Below, in pieces: positions 35,022 through 43,126 of a stretch of DNA of 64,000 nt. The translations under genes and the position numbers were made by a program. The DNA comes from Leptospiraceae bacterium (GTDB lineage Bacteria > Spirochaetota > Leptospiria > Turneriellales > Turneriellaceae). Numbering within the stretch: the stretch's first letter is position 1; each line of letters begins with the position of its first letter. Below the pieces are notes generated by a model, which saw only the letters and a list, made by a program, of their open reading frames with translations, was not told the origin of the DNA and did not search any database. Where the stretch lies: the NCBI GenBank assembly GCA_025055765.1, contig JANWWS010000033.1, forward strand, positions 1 through 64,000, written 5' to 3'.

Positions 35022-35049
35022 AATCTGGGAGGATTGGCCTATGCGTAAA
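35022..35049 (-). promoter_or_regulatory. candidate leaderless promoter of pheST
   Basis: Minus strand: TTTACG (35049-35044), 16-base spacer, CAGATT (35027-35022), 6 bases to the ATG at 35015. No ribosome binding site. Both hexamers are 4-of-6 class matches; the spacing agrees with the other leaderless candidates. Confidence 0.4.
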
Positions 35050-35140
35050 GAAAATTTGCACAAAAAGCCGCTCAGAACATCTTATTCCACTTTAAAGACA
35101 AAAACCTTGCCATTTTATTTCCTTTTTTATCTCAGGAGTT

Positions 35141-36172
35141 ATGGATTTTCCATCAATTTTAGAAGATATTTTAGGACATCATGATCTTAGCCGGCAAGCT
35201 GCCGAGGAGTTAATGAGAGAGACCATGGTGGGTAAACTGAGTCCAGCTCAAATAGCAGCCTATCTTGTGGCTTTGCGTCTTAAGGGAGAAACTGCCGATG
35301 AAATAGCGGGCTTTGCCCAGGCCATGCGGCAAAGCGCAGTAAAACTGCCACGAAAAAAATCCCCCCTTGTCGATACCTGTGGCACGGGAGGCGATCGCTC
35401 CCATTGGCTCAATATATCCACACTGGCTGCATTAACCCTAGCCTCAGTTGGGGTACCGGTAGCTAAGCACGGCAACAGAGCCATTTCCTCCCAGACTGGC
35501 TCTGCTGACTTTCTTGAAAGCCTTGGCTATCCCTTAGAAGAATCCCCCGAATCAGCTGCAGAAAGGCTACAACAAACCAACTTTTGTTTCTTGTTTGCCC
35601 CCAAATATCACCCTGCTATGAAACACGTAGCTCCTGTTCGCAAGGAACTAGGCATACGCACAGTGTTTAATATTTTAGGCCCCTTAGCCAACCCCGCTGG
35701 AGCTGAAATCCAGCTATTGGGAGTAGCCGACGAAAAAAGACTTTGGGATATGGCCAAAGCCCTCCAAGAACTTGGTGTTCACAAAGCCTTGGTAGTTCAC
35801 GGCTCTGGTGTTGACGAAATTCATCCTATCATGCCCACAAAATATCTCAAAGTTGACCGCAACCACATCAGCGAAGGGCTTCTTGATCCCCGAGAACTTG
35901 GTCTTAGACCACTTTCTCTTGAGGAAATTGTAGCTCGCAGCCGCCAGGAGGCCCTTGCTAAGTCGCAGGATTTTTTGGATGGTAAGAATGAGACTGCCAT
36001 CACGACAGTGGCTTTAAATGCTGCCGCAGCTCTCTATTTATATGAAGAAGAGGTATCTGGGAAAAGTCTTCCCCTCCAGGATTATCTGAAAACCAAGGTG
36101 GCCGAGCTCCAAGCTTACCTCAAAAAGGGACCTCTAGGTGAGTTTATAAAAAATGCCTTTCGGCCCTTCTAA
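35141..36172 (+). CDS. trpD: anthranilate phosphoribosyltransferase
   Basis: 343 aa. Second step of tryptophan synthesis: anthranilate plus PRPP. Motifs: 'VDTCGTGGDRSHWLNISTLAA' (PRPP-binding GTGGD), 'VAKHGNRAISSQTGSADFLESLG' (KHGNR), 'FAPKYHPAMKHVAPVRKELG', 'NILGPLANPAGAE' and 'VVHGSGVDEI'. AGGAG lies 2 bases before the ATG, with TTGCCA and TATCTC further upstream as a likely promoter. No other trp genes are adjacent. Confidence 0.96.
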   Translation: MDFPSILEDILGHHDLSRQAAEELMRETMVGKLSPAQIAAYLVALRLKGETADEIAGFAQAMRQSAVKLPRKKSPLVDTCGTGGDRSHWLNISTLAALTLASVGVPVAKHGNRAISSQTGSADFLESLGYPLEESPESAAERLQQTNFCFLFAPKYHPAMKHVAPVRKELGIRTVFNILGPLANPAGAEIQLLGVADEKRLWDMAKALQELGVHKALVVHGSGVDEIHPIMPTKYLKVDRNHISEGLLDPRELGLRPLSLEEIVARSRQEALAKSQDFLDGKNETAITTVALNAAAALYLYEEEVSGKSLPLQDYLKTKVAELQAYLKKGPLGEFIKNAFRPF

Positions 36173-36791
36173 ATTAGCCCTTTTATGTGTTTTTGCTGCT
36201 AACCTTATTGCGGAAATCCATACTAATATTCGAAAACTCTCCCCAGGAGATCAGGAATGGCTACGAAAAAATCTAGAGCTTCTGGCCCTTAACCTTTACT
36301 ACCGGCAAGAAAATAAGCTACCCAACAGTCGTTGGTCAACCAAAAACAGAGATTGTGCCGGTCTTTTACGCTATCTTCTCTGGGAAGCCCAGCAAAGCCA
36401 TGATGAAAGGTGGCAAAACCTCCATGGCAGTCCCTACACTATTTCGCTGCCCCTGGGAAAAAAGGACCCCTTTTTTATTACGCAGATAAAATCTTTTCCC
36501 GCCAAAGCCTTTATAAAAAATTATACGAGACTCGTTTCGCGGCAAATCAACGAAAGCCTCTTGCGACGAGGTGATATCCTTTATTTTGAGCAAGCCAACG
36601 CAAACTCCCATCTCATGCTGCTGTTATATGACTCCCAATTGGGTTGGCATGTGATTTATCACACGGGACAGCCCAAAAATGAAATCCGCCTTGTACAACT
36701 AAATGACCTTTTTAGCCATGCCAGCACCTGGCATCCCTCTCCCCAAAACCCTAACTTTAAGGGGGTTTTTCGTTTTTTGTTTTTAGATTGA
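36153..36791 (+). CDS. DUF1175-like exported protein
   Basis: 212 aa. A signal peptide (KLALLCVFAANLIAEI) is followed by a ~190-aa domain with 'NRDCAGLLRYLLWEA', 'LLRRGDILYFEQANANSHLMLLLYD' and 'WHVIYHTG'. The Cys of RDCAG, the His of NSHLM and the later His give the order of an NlpC/P60-like cysteine-peptidase fold, and the whole pattern resembles DUF1175 (E. coli YfaT family), which usually sits beside an alpha-2-macroglobulin gene. No such gene is here. Instead it overlaps the end of trpD by 20 bases. Peptidase function is inference. Confidence 0.65.
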   Translation: MPFGPSKLALLCVFAANLIAEIHTNIRKLSPGDQEWLRKNLELLALNLYYRQENKLPNSRWSTKNRDCAGLLRYLLWEAQQSHDERWQNLHGSPYTISLPLGKKDPFFITQIKSFPAKAFIKNYTRLVSRQINESLLRRGDILYFEQANANSHLMLLLYDSQLGWHVIYHTGQPKNEIRLVQLNDLFSHASTWHPSPQNPNFKGVFRFLFLD

Positions 36792-36816
36792 AAATATGAT
36801 AAAGCCTTCTTTATTT
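36788..36816 (+). promoter_or_regulatory. possible promoter of the exported-protein pair
   Basis: TTGAAA (36788-36793), 17-base spacer, TTATTT (36811-36816), then 19 bases to the ATG at 36836. Weak on its own. Confidence 0.28.
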
Positions 36817-36835
36817 TGCCCGATAAAGAAACGAG

Positions 36836-37690
36836 ATGCATAGGCTTTTTCTTACCCTCATTGCAGCCATTTTATATTTTGCACTTGACACAAGCTGGGC
36901 TGTATCTCCCGATCAGACCAATGTGGGTTATGCTCTGCGGGATAACCGCTATTTTATTGAGTTTATTAATGTAGGTGTTTCCAACTTTGGCACAGAAAAG
37001 AATGTGAAACAATTTAAAGAAGCAGTTCAGCATAATTTTAATGCTAATTTATGGTATCTACAAAGCGACTATGTGAGGGCTTACCAAGAAATTCGCCGCA
37101 GCCAGGAGCTTTTAAGAGACTTATACATGGACCTTCTGCAAAACCGCTATTTAGAGGATGCCCGGGTACTCCTGGACATTAGTGCTCCGCAAATCATACA
37201 GGCCAAAGATAAGCATGCGGAACATCTGCTCCGCCTCGGATACCGAGATGTCGAGGCAGCCAAGATATTTCAACTCAAAGGGTATAATTACAATCGTTTT
37301 CTTTATTCCAACAAAATCCGCTATTATATTGATGGTATTAAAAGAGCCAGGCGCGCCAAGCGCTTTGCTTTCTTAGCTCTCATTGAAAGCAAAACACCCT
37401 ACGAAGATAAGAAAGAATACCAAAAGCAAACGCTCGACGATTACCTACAGGGAGTGGAAAGGGAGGACATAACTGACTACGAAAGAGTGCTCAATACTCT
37501 CACGAACATGTTAAACCGCCGCTTATTTCAAGATACTTATAATTTTATCCTCCATCACAATGACAACTATGGGCTAATTGCCCGGGAAAAAAAGAACCTG
37601 CTGAAAGAAACAACAGCGGAACTACACACCGAGGATGTATCTGGTAAAATAAGACCGCCATCCTCGGAAAAGGAGGTAAAAAATCCATGA
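36836..37690 (+). CDS. exported helical protein, unknown (first of a pair)
   Basis: 284 aa, not recognised. The signal peptide ends near LDTSWA. The mature protein is predominantly helical and very rich in Arg, Lys, Tyr and Glu, with segments such as 'NLWYLQSDYVRAYQEIRRSQELLRDLY' in which aromatic and basic residues alternate. This recalls tetratricopeptide-like alpha solenoids without a clear repeat. The C-terminal 40 residues look disordered. The stop overlaps the next gene by ATGA, and the pair sits directly before the pseudopilin operon. Confidence 0.6.
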   Translation: MHRLFLTLIAAILYFALDTSWAVSPDQTNVGYALRDNRYFIEFINVGVSNFGTEKNVKQFKEAVQHNFNANLWYLQSDYVRAYQEIRRSQELLRDLYMDLLQNRYLEDARVLLDISAPQIIQAKDKHAEHLLRLGYRDVEAAKIFQLKGYNYNRFLYSNKIRYYIDGIKRARRAKRFAFLALIESKTPYEDKKEYQKQTLDDYLQGVEREDITDYERVLNTLTNMLNRRLFQDTYNFILHHNDNYGLIAREKKNLLKETTAELHTEDVSGKIRPPSSEKEVKNP

Positions 37691-38274
37691 AAGTTGTGCT
37701 AAAATCGCTGGTCATATTAATGACAGCTCTTACTCTCATGCGGGCCCATGCCCCATTTTCCCAGTATCAGGCAAAAGGCAACGAAGGTCTTAAGATTTTA
37801 GGCAGACTTTTCGAGCGCTATCATTTTCCCACTAGCGAAAAGGAAAATTTTGAACAATTAAAGGAAGACTGGCGACTTGCTTTAAACCGCTACGTCGTTG
37901 CCCAGAGCAAAGAAAAACCGCTCGTCTTTCGGGATGTCCAAAGCCACTATAGCCGGATTCTGCAATCAGGGCGCAAACTTTGCAGCTATCTCGAGAGCTT
38001 CTCCCAAGATATGTTAGATGATTTTAGCCAGCGGTTAAAAGAAACCTCGCGAGAAAGCCTCCCACCTGAAAAATATACAAACCATCTCTCTGTGGCAAAA
38101 AGAGAATTTGCACGTGCCAAGGAATATCTCCAGAAAGGCCATAGCGTGCAGGCGGCTCATTTGTATGATCGTGGCATTGAGCTCCTGGTAGGTCGATATA
38201 AACAGTTTCAGTGGCCATTACCTGAGAAATACTTCCCCCGAGCAAAGGAGATGGCGAAAGTAGCAGAAAAATAA
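37687..38274 (+). CDS. exported helical protein, unknown (second of a pair)
   Basis: 195 aa, not recognised. A signal peptide (LVILMTALTLMRAHA) is followed by an all-helical mature part with 'REFARAKEYLQKGHSVQAAHLYDRGIELL', which has the spacing of a single TPR unit. It is translationally coupled to the preceding gene (ATGA) and ends exactly where the -35 box of the gspG promoter begins. The two proteins share composition and are probably partners in the periplasm. A link to secretion or pilus assembly is suggested only by position. Confidence 0.58.
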   Translation: MKVVLKSLVILMTALTLMRAHAPFSQYQAKGNEGLKILGRLFERYHFPTSEKENFEQLKEDWRLALNRYVVAQSKEKPLVFRDVQSHYSRILQSGRKLCSYLESFSQDMLDDFSQRLKETSRESLPPEKYTNHLSVAKREFARAKEYLQKGHSVQAAHLYDRGIELLVGRYKQFQWPLPEKYFPRAKEMAKVAEK

Positions 38275-38303
38275 TTGACTTTTTAAGAAAGGACTGGTAG
38301 AAG
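38275..38303 (+). promoter_or_regulatory. leaderless promoter of the pseudopilin operon
   Basis: TTGACT (38275-38280), exactly 17 bases, TAGAAG (38298-38303), 6 bases, ATG at 38310. This is the clearest plus-strand example of the pattern: the expected transcription start coincides with the start codon. No Shine-Dalgarno sequence is present. Confidence 0.68.
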
Positions 38304-38309
38304 TTAACT

Positions 38310-38774
38310 ATGCGCTTGCGCAAAATAACCCGCAAGAACATTAAATCCATAGCAAGGCGGCGAGGTTTTACGCTCATAGAAATCCTCATAGTGATTGCTG
38401 TGCTGGGTATGCTTATGACCTTGCTTTTTGTTTCTCTAAGCGATGCGGGCATTGATGAAAAGACGGCGAAGTTGCATTTCCTTGCAAGTAAAAGCAAGCT
38501 CGAATTTGCTCTTTTTGAATTTAAGAACCGCTATGGACGCTACCCCACCTCAGATGAAGGACTACGAGCTCTTATAACTCCCCCCCCTGGTATCGATTCA
38601 AAAGATTTCCCTTCCCGAGGTTTTATTGAAGAAAAATACACTCTTGATCCCTGGAAAAGACCCTATGAATTCCGCTCCGATGGTGCAAGCTATGAGGTGG
38701 TTAGCCTAGGGGCCGATGGCCAACCAGGAGGAGAGGGAATCAATAAAGATATAAACCTCAAAGATATCAATTGA
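38310..38774 (+). CDS. gspG: type II secretion major pseudopilin GspG
   Basis: 154 aa. A class III (prepilin) signal with RRGFTLIEILIVIAVLG is cleaved between Gly and Phe by a prepilin peptidase, and Glu 5 of the mature protein is present. The C-terminal part has the GspG fold: 'RYGRYPTSDEGLRALI', 'LDPWKRPYEF', and the calcium-loop-like 'VVSLGADGQPGGEG'. A long basic stretch (RLRKITRKNIKSIARR) precedes the signal. It is first in gspG-H-I-J. Confidence 0.93.
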   Translation: MRLRKITRKNIKSIARRRGFTLIEILIVIAVLGMLMTLLFVSLSDAGIDEKTAKLHFLASKSKLEFALFEFKNRYGRYPTSDEGLRALITPPPGIDSKDFPSRGFIEEKYTLDPWKRPYEFRSDGASYEVVSLGADGQPGGEGINKDINLKDIN

Positions 38775-39346
38775 GGTACCGCAAGGGTTTTACCCTTATA
38801 GAAATTCTTATTGTTATGGCCATCTTGGGTACGATGGCCCTTCTTGTTTTTGATCTGCTCTATGGTCTCTTGCGGGAAGTCGGAGAGGCTCCCTCTGAGC
38901 TCACCTTTGAAAGTCTCATTAGCCAAGCGCGGGAAAAAGCCCTCATTGAGGGCAAAATTCTCACCCTGCACATTGATTTTGAAGAGCGCGAGTTTGGCCT
39001 GCGTTTTTATGACCCTAGGTTAGAAAGTTCTGTAGATCCAAGCTTGGCTCAACTTACTAAAAAGGGCAACTATTTGCAGCAAAGCAATGAAGAAAAAGAG
39101 CCCCAAAAGGTAACTTACCTTGTGGAGAAAAAGAAACTTCCCCCTAACTTGATAAAAATCCATTCTATAACAGGACTTACTTTGGCGGGACCTGATATCT
39201 ATCTCCACTTCTACCCCGACGGCACATCAGACAGTTTTATCTTAGAGTTCGATCGTGAAGAAAATCGCTACCTGTATGTGCCACGCATGAATACATCCCC
39301 CCGCTATTTGCAAGATCTCAAAGCAGAGCAAGATGAGTTCCCATGA
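38771..39346 (+). CDS. gspH: type II secretion minor pseudopilin, GspH-like
   Basis: 191 aa. Prepilin signal KGFTLIEILIVMAILG at the very start, then a helix and a beta-rich C-terminal domain ('KILTLHIDFEEREFGLRF', 'LAGPDIYLHFYPDGTSDSF'), which fits GspH. The start codon is TTG inside the gspG stop region (TTGA), the only start that keeps the prepilin signal intact. Translation is probably coupled. Confidence 0.85.
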   Translation: MRYRKGFTLIEILIVMAILGTMALLVFDLLYGLLREVGEAPSELTFESLISQAREKALIEGKILTLHIDFEEREFGLRFYDPRLESSVDPSLAQLTKKGNYLQQSNEEKEPQKVTYLVEKKKLPPNLIKIHSITGLTLAGPDIYLHFYPDGTSDSFILEFDREENRYLYVPRMNTSPRYLQDLKAEQDEFP

Positions 39347-39831
39347 AACAAAAAAACCCTATTTATTTCCCCAAAAAAGAGGCCTTCACCTTAATTGAAA
39401 TACTCGTAGCCTTGGGCATACTTGGTACTCTCTTGGGGATGATTCTCAGTGTACTCATGAAAGGACTTTCCTTAAGACAGGAGAGCTCCGACATCACCAG
39501 GGCAGTGTTCTTAGCTGAAGAAAAAATGAATGAAATTAAAACTATTGTAAAGCCTGATAGCGGCCATGGTGAGTACGAAAGTTTTCCTGGATATAGTTAT
39601 GCCTTTGAGATTGTGGAAGAGGAACTTGATCTTGCCAAACTGGTAGAAGAACTTGGGGCTGGCGAAAGGCTTGAGCAAACAGAAGCTGCCAAATACCTGC
39701 GCCGTCGTCAGGGATCAGATGGCGCCACAACGGGACTCGTCTTTAAATTACTTCGCTATACAGTGAAAATATTTTACCCCGAAAATCGCCAATACGAACT
39801 CAGTTTTTATCGTGGTCTTGGCATTTTTTAA
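39343..39831 (+). CDS. gspI: type II secretion minor pseudopilin, GspI-like
   Basis: 162 aa. Prepilin signal 'KKEAFTLIEILVALGILG'; the residue before the Phe is Ala rather than the usual Gly, so processing may be slower. The helix continues into 'ITRAVFLAEEKMNEIKTIV', matching GspI's typical 'A..LA.EK...E'. It overlaps gspH by ATGA and gspJ by TAATG. Confidence 0.83.
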   Translation: MKQKNPIYFPKKEAFTLIEILVALGILGTLLGMILSVLMKGLSLRQESSDITRAVFLAEEKMNEIKTIVKPDSGHGEYESFPGYSYAFEIVEEELDLAKLVEELGAGERLEQTEAAKYLRRRQGSDGATTGLVFKLLRYTVKIFYPENRQYELSFYRGLGIF

Positions 39832-40448
39832 TGAAGAGACGGGGCTTTACCTTACTTGAGATTTTAATTGTCATAGCACTTTTGGGCAGTCTTCTACTTC
39901 TCCTTTTTGGCACCCATTTGCAGATACGCCAACTCTTGGCAGAGCAAAGTAAAGCAAGTCAAAAGACAGGGGATATATTGGCCTTTTTAAAAACATTATC
40001 CTCTGATCTACATAACCTTGTCTATGAGAAATGGAACAGCCGCCAGCATTTTATTGCCCGCAAGGTAATAATGGGAGGTCGGCGGCTAGACGAGCTTTTG
40101 TTTACCACATCACGCCTTTATAATAACCCTGCCAGTTTACAAACGCAGGTACACAATGTGCATTATTTTGCTGATATAGCAGACGGGGAGAGTGCCGTAG
40201 TTTATCGCCGTGAAGATGTCTTTGCCGACCCAAAGAACCTACGACAAGGCTATGCCATACCTATGGCATGGGACATTGAAGAGTTGGTCTTTGAATTCTC
40301 GCAAAGTGGACAGAGCTGGGAAGATGAATGGGATTTTGCAGTAAAGCAAGTCATGCCCCGCTTTATACGATGTACCTTAAAATGGAAAGAGGGGGGCCAG
40401 GAGCGTATGTTCCAATTTGTCGTGAGGCCCCCTATCCTGTGGTATTGA
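39831..40448 (+). CDS. gspJ: type II secretion minor pseudopilin, GspJ-like
   Basis: 205 aa. Prepilin signal RRGFTLLEILIVIALLGSLL, then a long N-terminal helix and a large C-terminal domain with 'VVYRREDVFADPKNLRQGY' and a final strand 'ERMFQFVVRPP', as in GspJ. No gspK, gspC-F or gspL-N follows; the rest of the machine must lie elsewhere. It converges with the DUF2147 gene, the stops lying side by side. Confidence 0.82.
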   Translation: MKRRGFTLLEILIVIALLGSLLLLLFGTHLQIRQLLAEQSKASQKTGDILAFLKTLSSDLHNLVYEKWNSRQHFIARKVIMGGRRLDELLFTTSRLYNNPASLQTQVHNVHYFADIADGESAVVYRREDVFADPKNLRQGYAIPMAWDIEELVFEFSQSGQSWEDEWDFAVKQVMPRFIRCTLKWKEGGQERMFQFVVRPPILWY

Positions 40449-40958
40449 TTACTTTTTCTTGGTCTCTTTGGCAGCTTCTTTGGGTTGCTCTACGGGTTTC
40501 GGTTCCTCTTTTACCCTGTGCCAGGTTTGGGTGCGGAAAAATGGCCCCAAATAACCCCGCACTCGCAGTTGATCTGGGTTCTTGGGATCGACCCATAGTT
40601 TGCAGCGGTACACTTTCCCCTTCTTGGGATCAAGGATGGTTCCACCAACCCACTCATCGCCATCCTTGCGCATGTTCTTAATTATAACCATGCCCTTAAT
40701 TTTTTGTCCCTTTTCTTCCCCCTCACACTTATCGCACACGGGATCCTGGTCTTCATGTGGTTTGCGAAAAAGTTGCTCAATGCGCCCAAAAGCTAAATCA
40801 CCCTGTAGGTAGATATTGACAATAGATTTCGCCTCCCCTGTCTCATCGTCAATGGTTTTCCACCGACCCACTATGCTCTCAGCCGAGAGGGCTAGCGCAC
40901 CAAAGACACCAAAGACCAGGGTTGCCACACCATATTTTAAAGCTTGCCATTTTCTCAT
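40449..40958 (-). CDS. DUF2147-family exported protein
   Basis: 169 aa. The ATG at 40958 is fixed by GGAGGG 4 bases upstream and by the signal peptide (ATLVFGVFGALALSAES); the longer open frame to 41051 is rejected. The mature part has 'IVGRWKTIDDETGEAKSIVNIY', the paired cysteines VCDKCEGEEKG, 'MVIIKNMRKDGDEWVGGTILDPKKGKVYRCKLW' and 'LRVRGYLGPFFRTQTWHRV', the known DUF2147 lipocalin-like beta pattern. Function is unknown. The C-terminal tail is Lys/Glu/Pro-rich. Confidence 0.88.
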   Translation of the reverse strand: MRKWQALKYGVATLVFGVFGALALSAESIVGRWKTIDDETGEAKSIVNIYLQGDLAFGRIEQLFRKPHEDQDPVCDKCEGEEKGQKIKGMVIIKNMRKDGDEWVGGTILDPKKGKVYRCKLWVDPKNPDQLRVRGYLGPFFRTQTWHRVKEEPKPVEQPKEAAKETKKK

Positions 40959-40987
40959 TTTTCCCTCCATAGTGTAAAATTTGGTAT

Positions 40988-41017
40988 ATACTATGGTAAA
41001 AGCCCAAGGAAAGTCAA
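40988..41017 (-). promoter_or_regulatory. promoter of the DUF2147 gene
   Basis: Minus strand: TTGACT (41017-41012), 18-base spacer, TAGTAT (40993-40988). The leader would be about 22 nt and contains GGAGGG, so this is a conventional leadered unit. A plus-strand TATACT (40987-40992) overlaps the -10, hinting at back-to-back promoters with yidD. Confidence 0.55.
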
Positions 41018-41025
41018 TAAAAAAG

Positions 41026-41382
41026 ATGAATCTTTTTGTGCGCTGCTTCATATGCGGGTTATTTGTTTTCGCATTAAGCTTTTTTCAAAATTTAAGTGCA
41101 CAATCCCGTCTACCCTGGTCTCAGGACGCCTACATTGCTTGGGAAAAAGAGAAACCCCACCCACAAAAGCCAAATCTCCACTTAGTGGAAATCCCCATTA
41201 TTTTTTTCCAAGAATTCCTTAGCCCACAGGATGGAGCTGTCTGTCGCTTTCGTCCCACTTGCAGTGCTTACGCCCGATCCGCTTTACGCCGTTACGGTTT
41301 TTGGAAAGGACTTCTTTTAAGCGCAGATCGGTTGGTACGTGACAATCCTTTTGCGCAAACAGAGGAAGACCCTCTGCCTTAG
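41026..41382 (+). CDS. yidD: YidD-family membrane insertion factor
   Basis: 118 aa from the ATG at 41026. The YidD core is unmistakable: 'IPIIFFQEFLSPQDGAVCRFRPTCSAYARSAL' with the paired cysteines, then 'RYGFWKGLLLSADRLVRDNPF'. YidD helps YidC insert membrane proteins. Unusually, a hydrophobic N-terminal leader (LFVRCFICGLFVFALSFF) and a ~35-aa linker precede the core, so this version may be membrane-anchored or exported. Starts at 40981 and 40993 are also in frame; 41026 is preferred for its AAGGAAA and signal-like N-terminus. No rnpA, yidC or rpmH is adjacent. Confidence 0.85.
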   Translation: MNLFVRCFICGLFVFALSFFQNLSAQSRLPWSQDAYIAWEKEKPHPQKPNLHLVEIPIIFFQEFLSPQDGAVCRFRPTCSAYARSALRRYGFWKGLLLSADRLVRDNPFAQTEEDPLP

Positions 41383-42012
41383 CTAGCGTCTTTGGAAAAG
41401 ATTGCGAACAAAATCAAGGCCATGCTTTCCAAAAAAGAGGAAGTAGTTAAGAAAAACAAGAAGTAGGTAAAGCCTGCCATACCAAGATTCATTGAAAAAG
41501 TCAATAATGAGAAAAATCCCACCAATTAAGCCAAGCCACTTCATGGCCAGAGGAATTAGAAAAAAAAGCATTACCTCTTGCTCGGGAAAAAGAGAAGCTG
41601 CTGCTAAAAAAAGACTGTAATAAATTTTCTCTGGTGAAGAAATAGTGATGCCTGTAAAAAAAGAGAAAACAATCGTGAGCAAAACAGAGATAGCAAGATA
41701 AAAGGTGGTATAGAATTCTCCCCATTCAGCCTCGAGCGATTGTACAACAAAATAGAGAAACCAGAGGGCAAAGATAATCCAGAAATCACCAGCTATCGGT
41801 ACTGCTAAAAAAGTCAAAACCCTCCAGAATTCTTTTCCTTCTATAACAGCCTTGGGATCCAATATAAGCTTGTTATAACCAGTTGGAATAAAATAAATAA
41901 CCAGCATGCCAAAAATCTGCAAGACCAGGATATACCATATTAAATTGGGGAGCCCCCAATTCCCGTATCTTTTCCTCAAGGCCTCAAGCCAATTAGGGGC
42001 TGTCCAATACAT
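41383..42012 (-). CDS. rhomboid/derlin-like membrane protein without a catalytic serine
   Basis: 209 aa, about six membrane helices. The early part has the rhomboid-like pattern 'GKEFWRVLTFLAVPIAGDFWIIFALWFLYFVVQSLEAEWGEFYT' (WR motif, then the E-x-x-x-G ending of helix 2). No GxSG and no catalytic His are seen, so it would be a pseudoprotease of the derlin type. It begins 2 bases after the lpxD stop, so it is probably in one operon with lpxD. The family assignment is by pattern only. Confidence 0.62.
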   Translation of the reverse strand: MYWTAPNWLEALRKRYGNWGLPNLIWYILVLQIFGMLVIYFIPTGYNKLILDPKAVIEGKEFWRVLTFLAVPIAGDFWIIFALWFLYFVVQSLEAEWGEFYTTFYLAISVLLTIVFSFFTGITISSPEKIYYSLFLAAASLFPEQEVMLFFLIPLAMKWLGLIGGIFLIIDFFNESWYGRLYLLLVFLNYFLFFGKHGLDFVRNLFQRR

Positions 42013-42014
42013 CG

Positions 42015-43070
42015 CTATGACTCCTTGCTTTGGTTTTTTAATGTTTCCACGATTTTCTCTAGAGATGAGATTCTTTCCACAATTTGTGGCAAATCCATTA
42101 AAAGAGAAGTAACACGGTGCATGAGTCGCACTGGCATAGCTTGGACGGCCCCAAGGTACGCCTGGCCACCCTCAAGATCCCTTTGGGTTGCTGACATGCC
42201 TAAAAGAATAGCTCCGCTCTTAATGGTAACTCCCTCCGCAATAGTTGCCTGGCCTGCAATAATAGCATGATCCTCCACCTTGACAGAACCAGCTAAAACC
42301 GCACAGCCCGCCATGAATACGTAGCTGCCTATCTGGCAATTATGCCCAATATGCACCTGGTCATCTAATTTTGTGTGGTCCCCAATACGAGTACTCTCGA
42401 TGGTCGCACGATCAATGGTACAGTTAGCTCCAATCTCCACATGGTTTCCAATAACAACATTGCCAATTTGCGGGATTTTATAACGCTCTCCTGGTCGATG
42501 GTCATAGAAACCAAAACCATCGGCACCAATAATGGTACCTCCAAAGATACGACAATAATCACCGATCTGTGTGCGATAGCCAATGACACAATTGGGATGG
42601 ATGACTGTATATTTGCCAATTTTCGCAAAAGGTTCCACTACCACTCCGGAATGTATTTCGCTATACTCACCTATTTCAGCACCTTCCAATACCACAGCAT
42701 GAGGGTAAATGATGGCGCTGCTTGCTACCTTTGCCGTAGGGTGGATATAAGCCTGAGCAGAAAGGCGTTCCTGTGGCTTATAAGCAAAGGCAAATACCTC
42801 AAGCAACGCAATAAACTTAAGTCTTGCCTCAGAGGACTCACAGACAAGCGCATTGGTAAAGTGTGCCTCAAGCTCACTTGTGGTTAAAACGGCATCAGCT
42901 TGGCTCACCTCGGGATGGCTTTTGAGGTACTTTCGCGATTCTACGTAGTAGATGGTGTTTTTTTCTGGCAAACCTTTCAGCAGGTTCACATCTTTAATAA
43001 AGTGAATCTCCTTGTTGCCCTCCCCTTTGAGACGAGTGGCTGTCTTCTGGGCAAGCTCGCTTAATTTCAC
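42015..43070 (-). CDS. lpxD: UDP-3-O-acylglucosamine N-acyltransferase LpxD
   Basis: 351 aa. Third step of lipid A synthesis. An N-terminal uridine-binding domain (~1-100) is followed by the hexapeptide left-handed beta-helix with repeats such as '[26 protein letters not shown]' and the catalytic-His region '[13 protein letters not shown]'. A short C-terminal coiled coil follows, as in LpxD. The start is GTG; no ribosome binding site is visible, but a strong -35/-10 pair ends 5 bases before it. Together with lpxC nearby it shows that the organism makes LPS. Confidence 0.95.
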   Translation of the reverse strand: MKLSELAQKTATRLKGEGNKEIHFIKDVNLLKGLPEKNTIYYVESRKYLKSHPEVSQADAVLTTSELEAHFTNALVCESSEARLKFIALLEVFAFAYKPQERLSAQAYIHPTAKVASSAIIYPHAVVLEGAEIGEYSEIHSGVVVEPFAKIGKYTVIHPNCVIGYRTQIGDYCRIFGGTIIGADGFGFYDHRPGERYKIPQIGNVVIGNHVEIGANCTIDRATIESTRIGDHTKLDDQVHIGHNCQIGSYVFMAGCAVLAGSVKVEDHAIIAGQATIAEGVTIKSGAILLGMSATQRDLEGGQAYLGAVQAMPVRLMHRVTSLLMDLPQIVERISSLEKIVETLKNQSKES

Positions 43071-43075
43071 ACGGC

Positions 43076-43104
43076 TTGCTAGTATAAGCCAACATGGCTG
43101 TCAA
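43076..43104 (-). promoter_or_regulatory. leaderless promoter of lpxD
   Basis: Minus strand: TTGACA (43104-43099, consensus), exactly 17 bases, TAGCAA (43081-43076), 5 bases, GTG at 43070. The predicted transcription start is the start codon. Confidence 0.68.
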
Positions 43105-43126
43105 GCGGAAAGAGACGGAGATTGGC

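Noticed and set aside
42375-42887. 170-aa open frame antisense to lpxD
   Set aside because: It mirrors the hexapeptide repeats of lpxD on the other strand; composition is Thr/Asn-rich as expected for antisense of a beta-helix gene, and there is no ribosome binding site.
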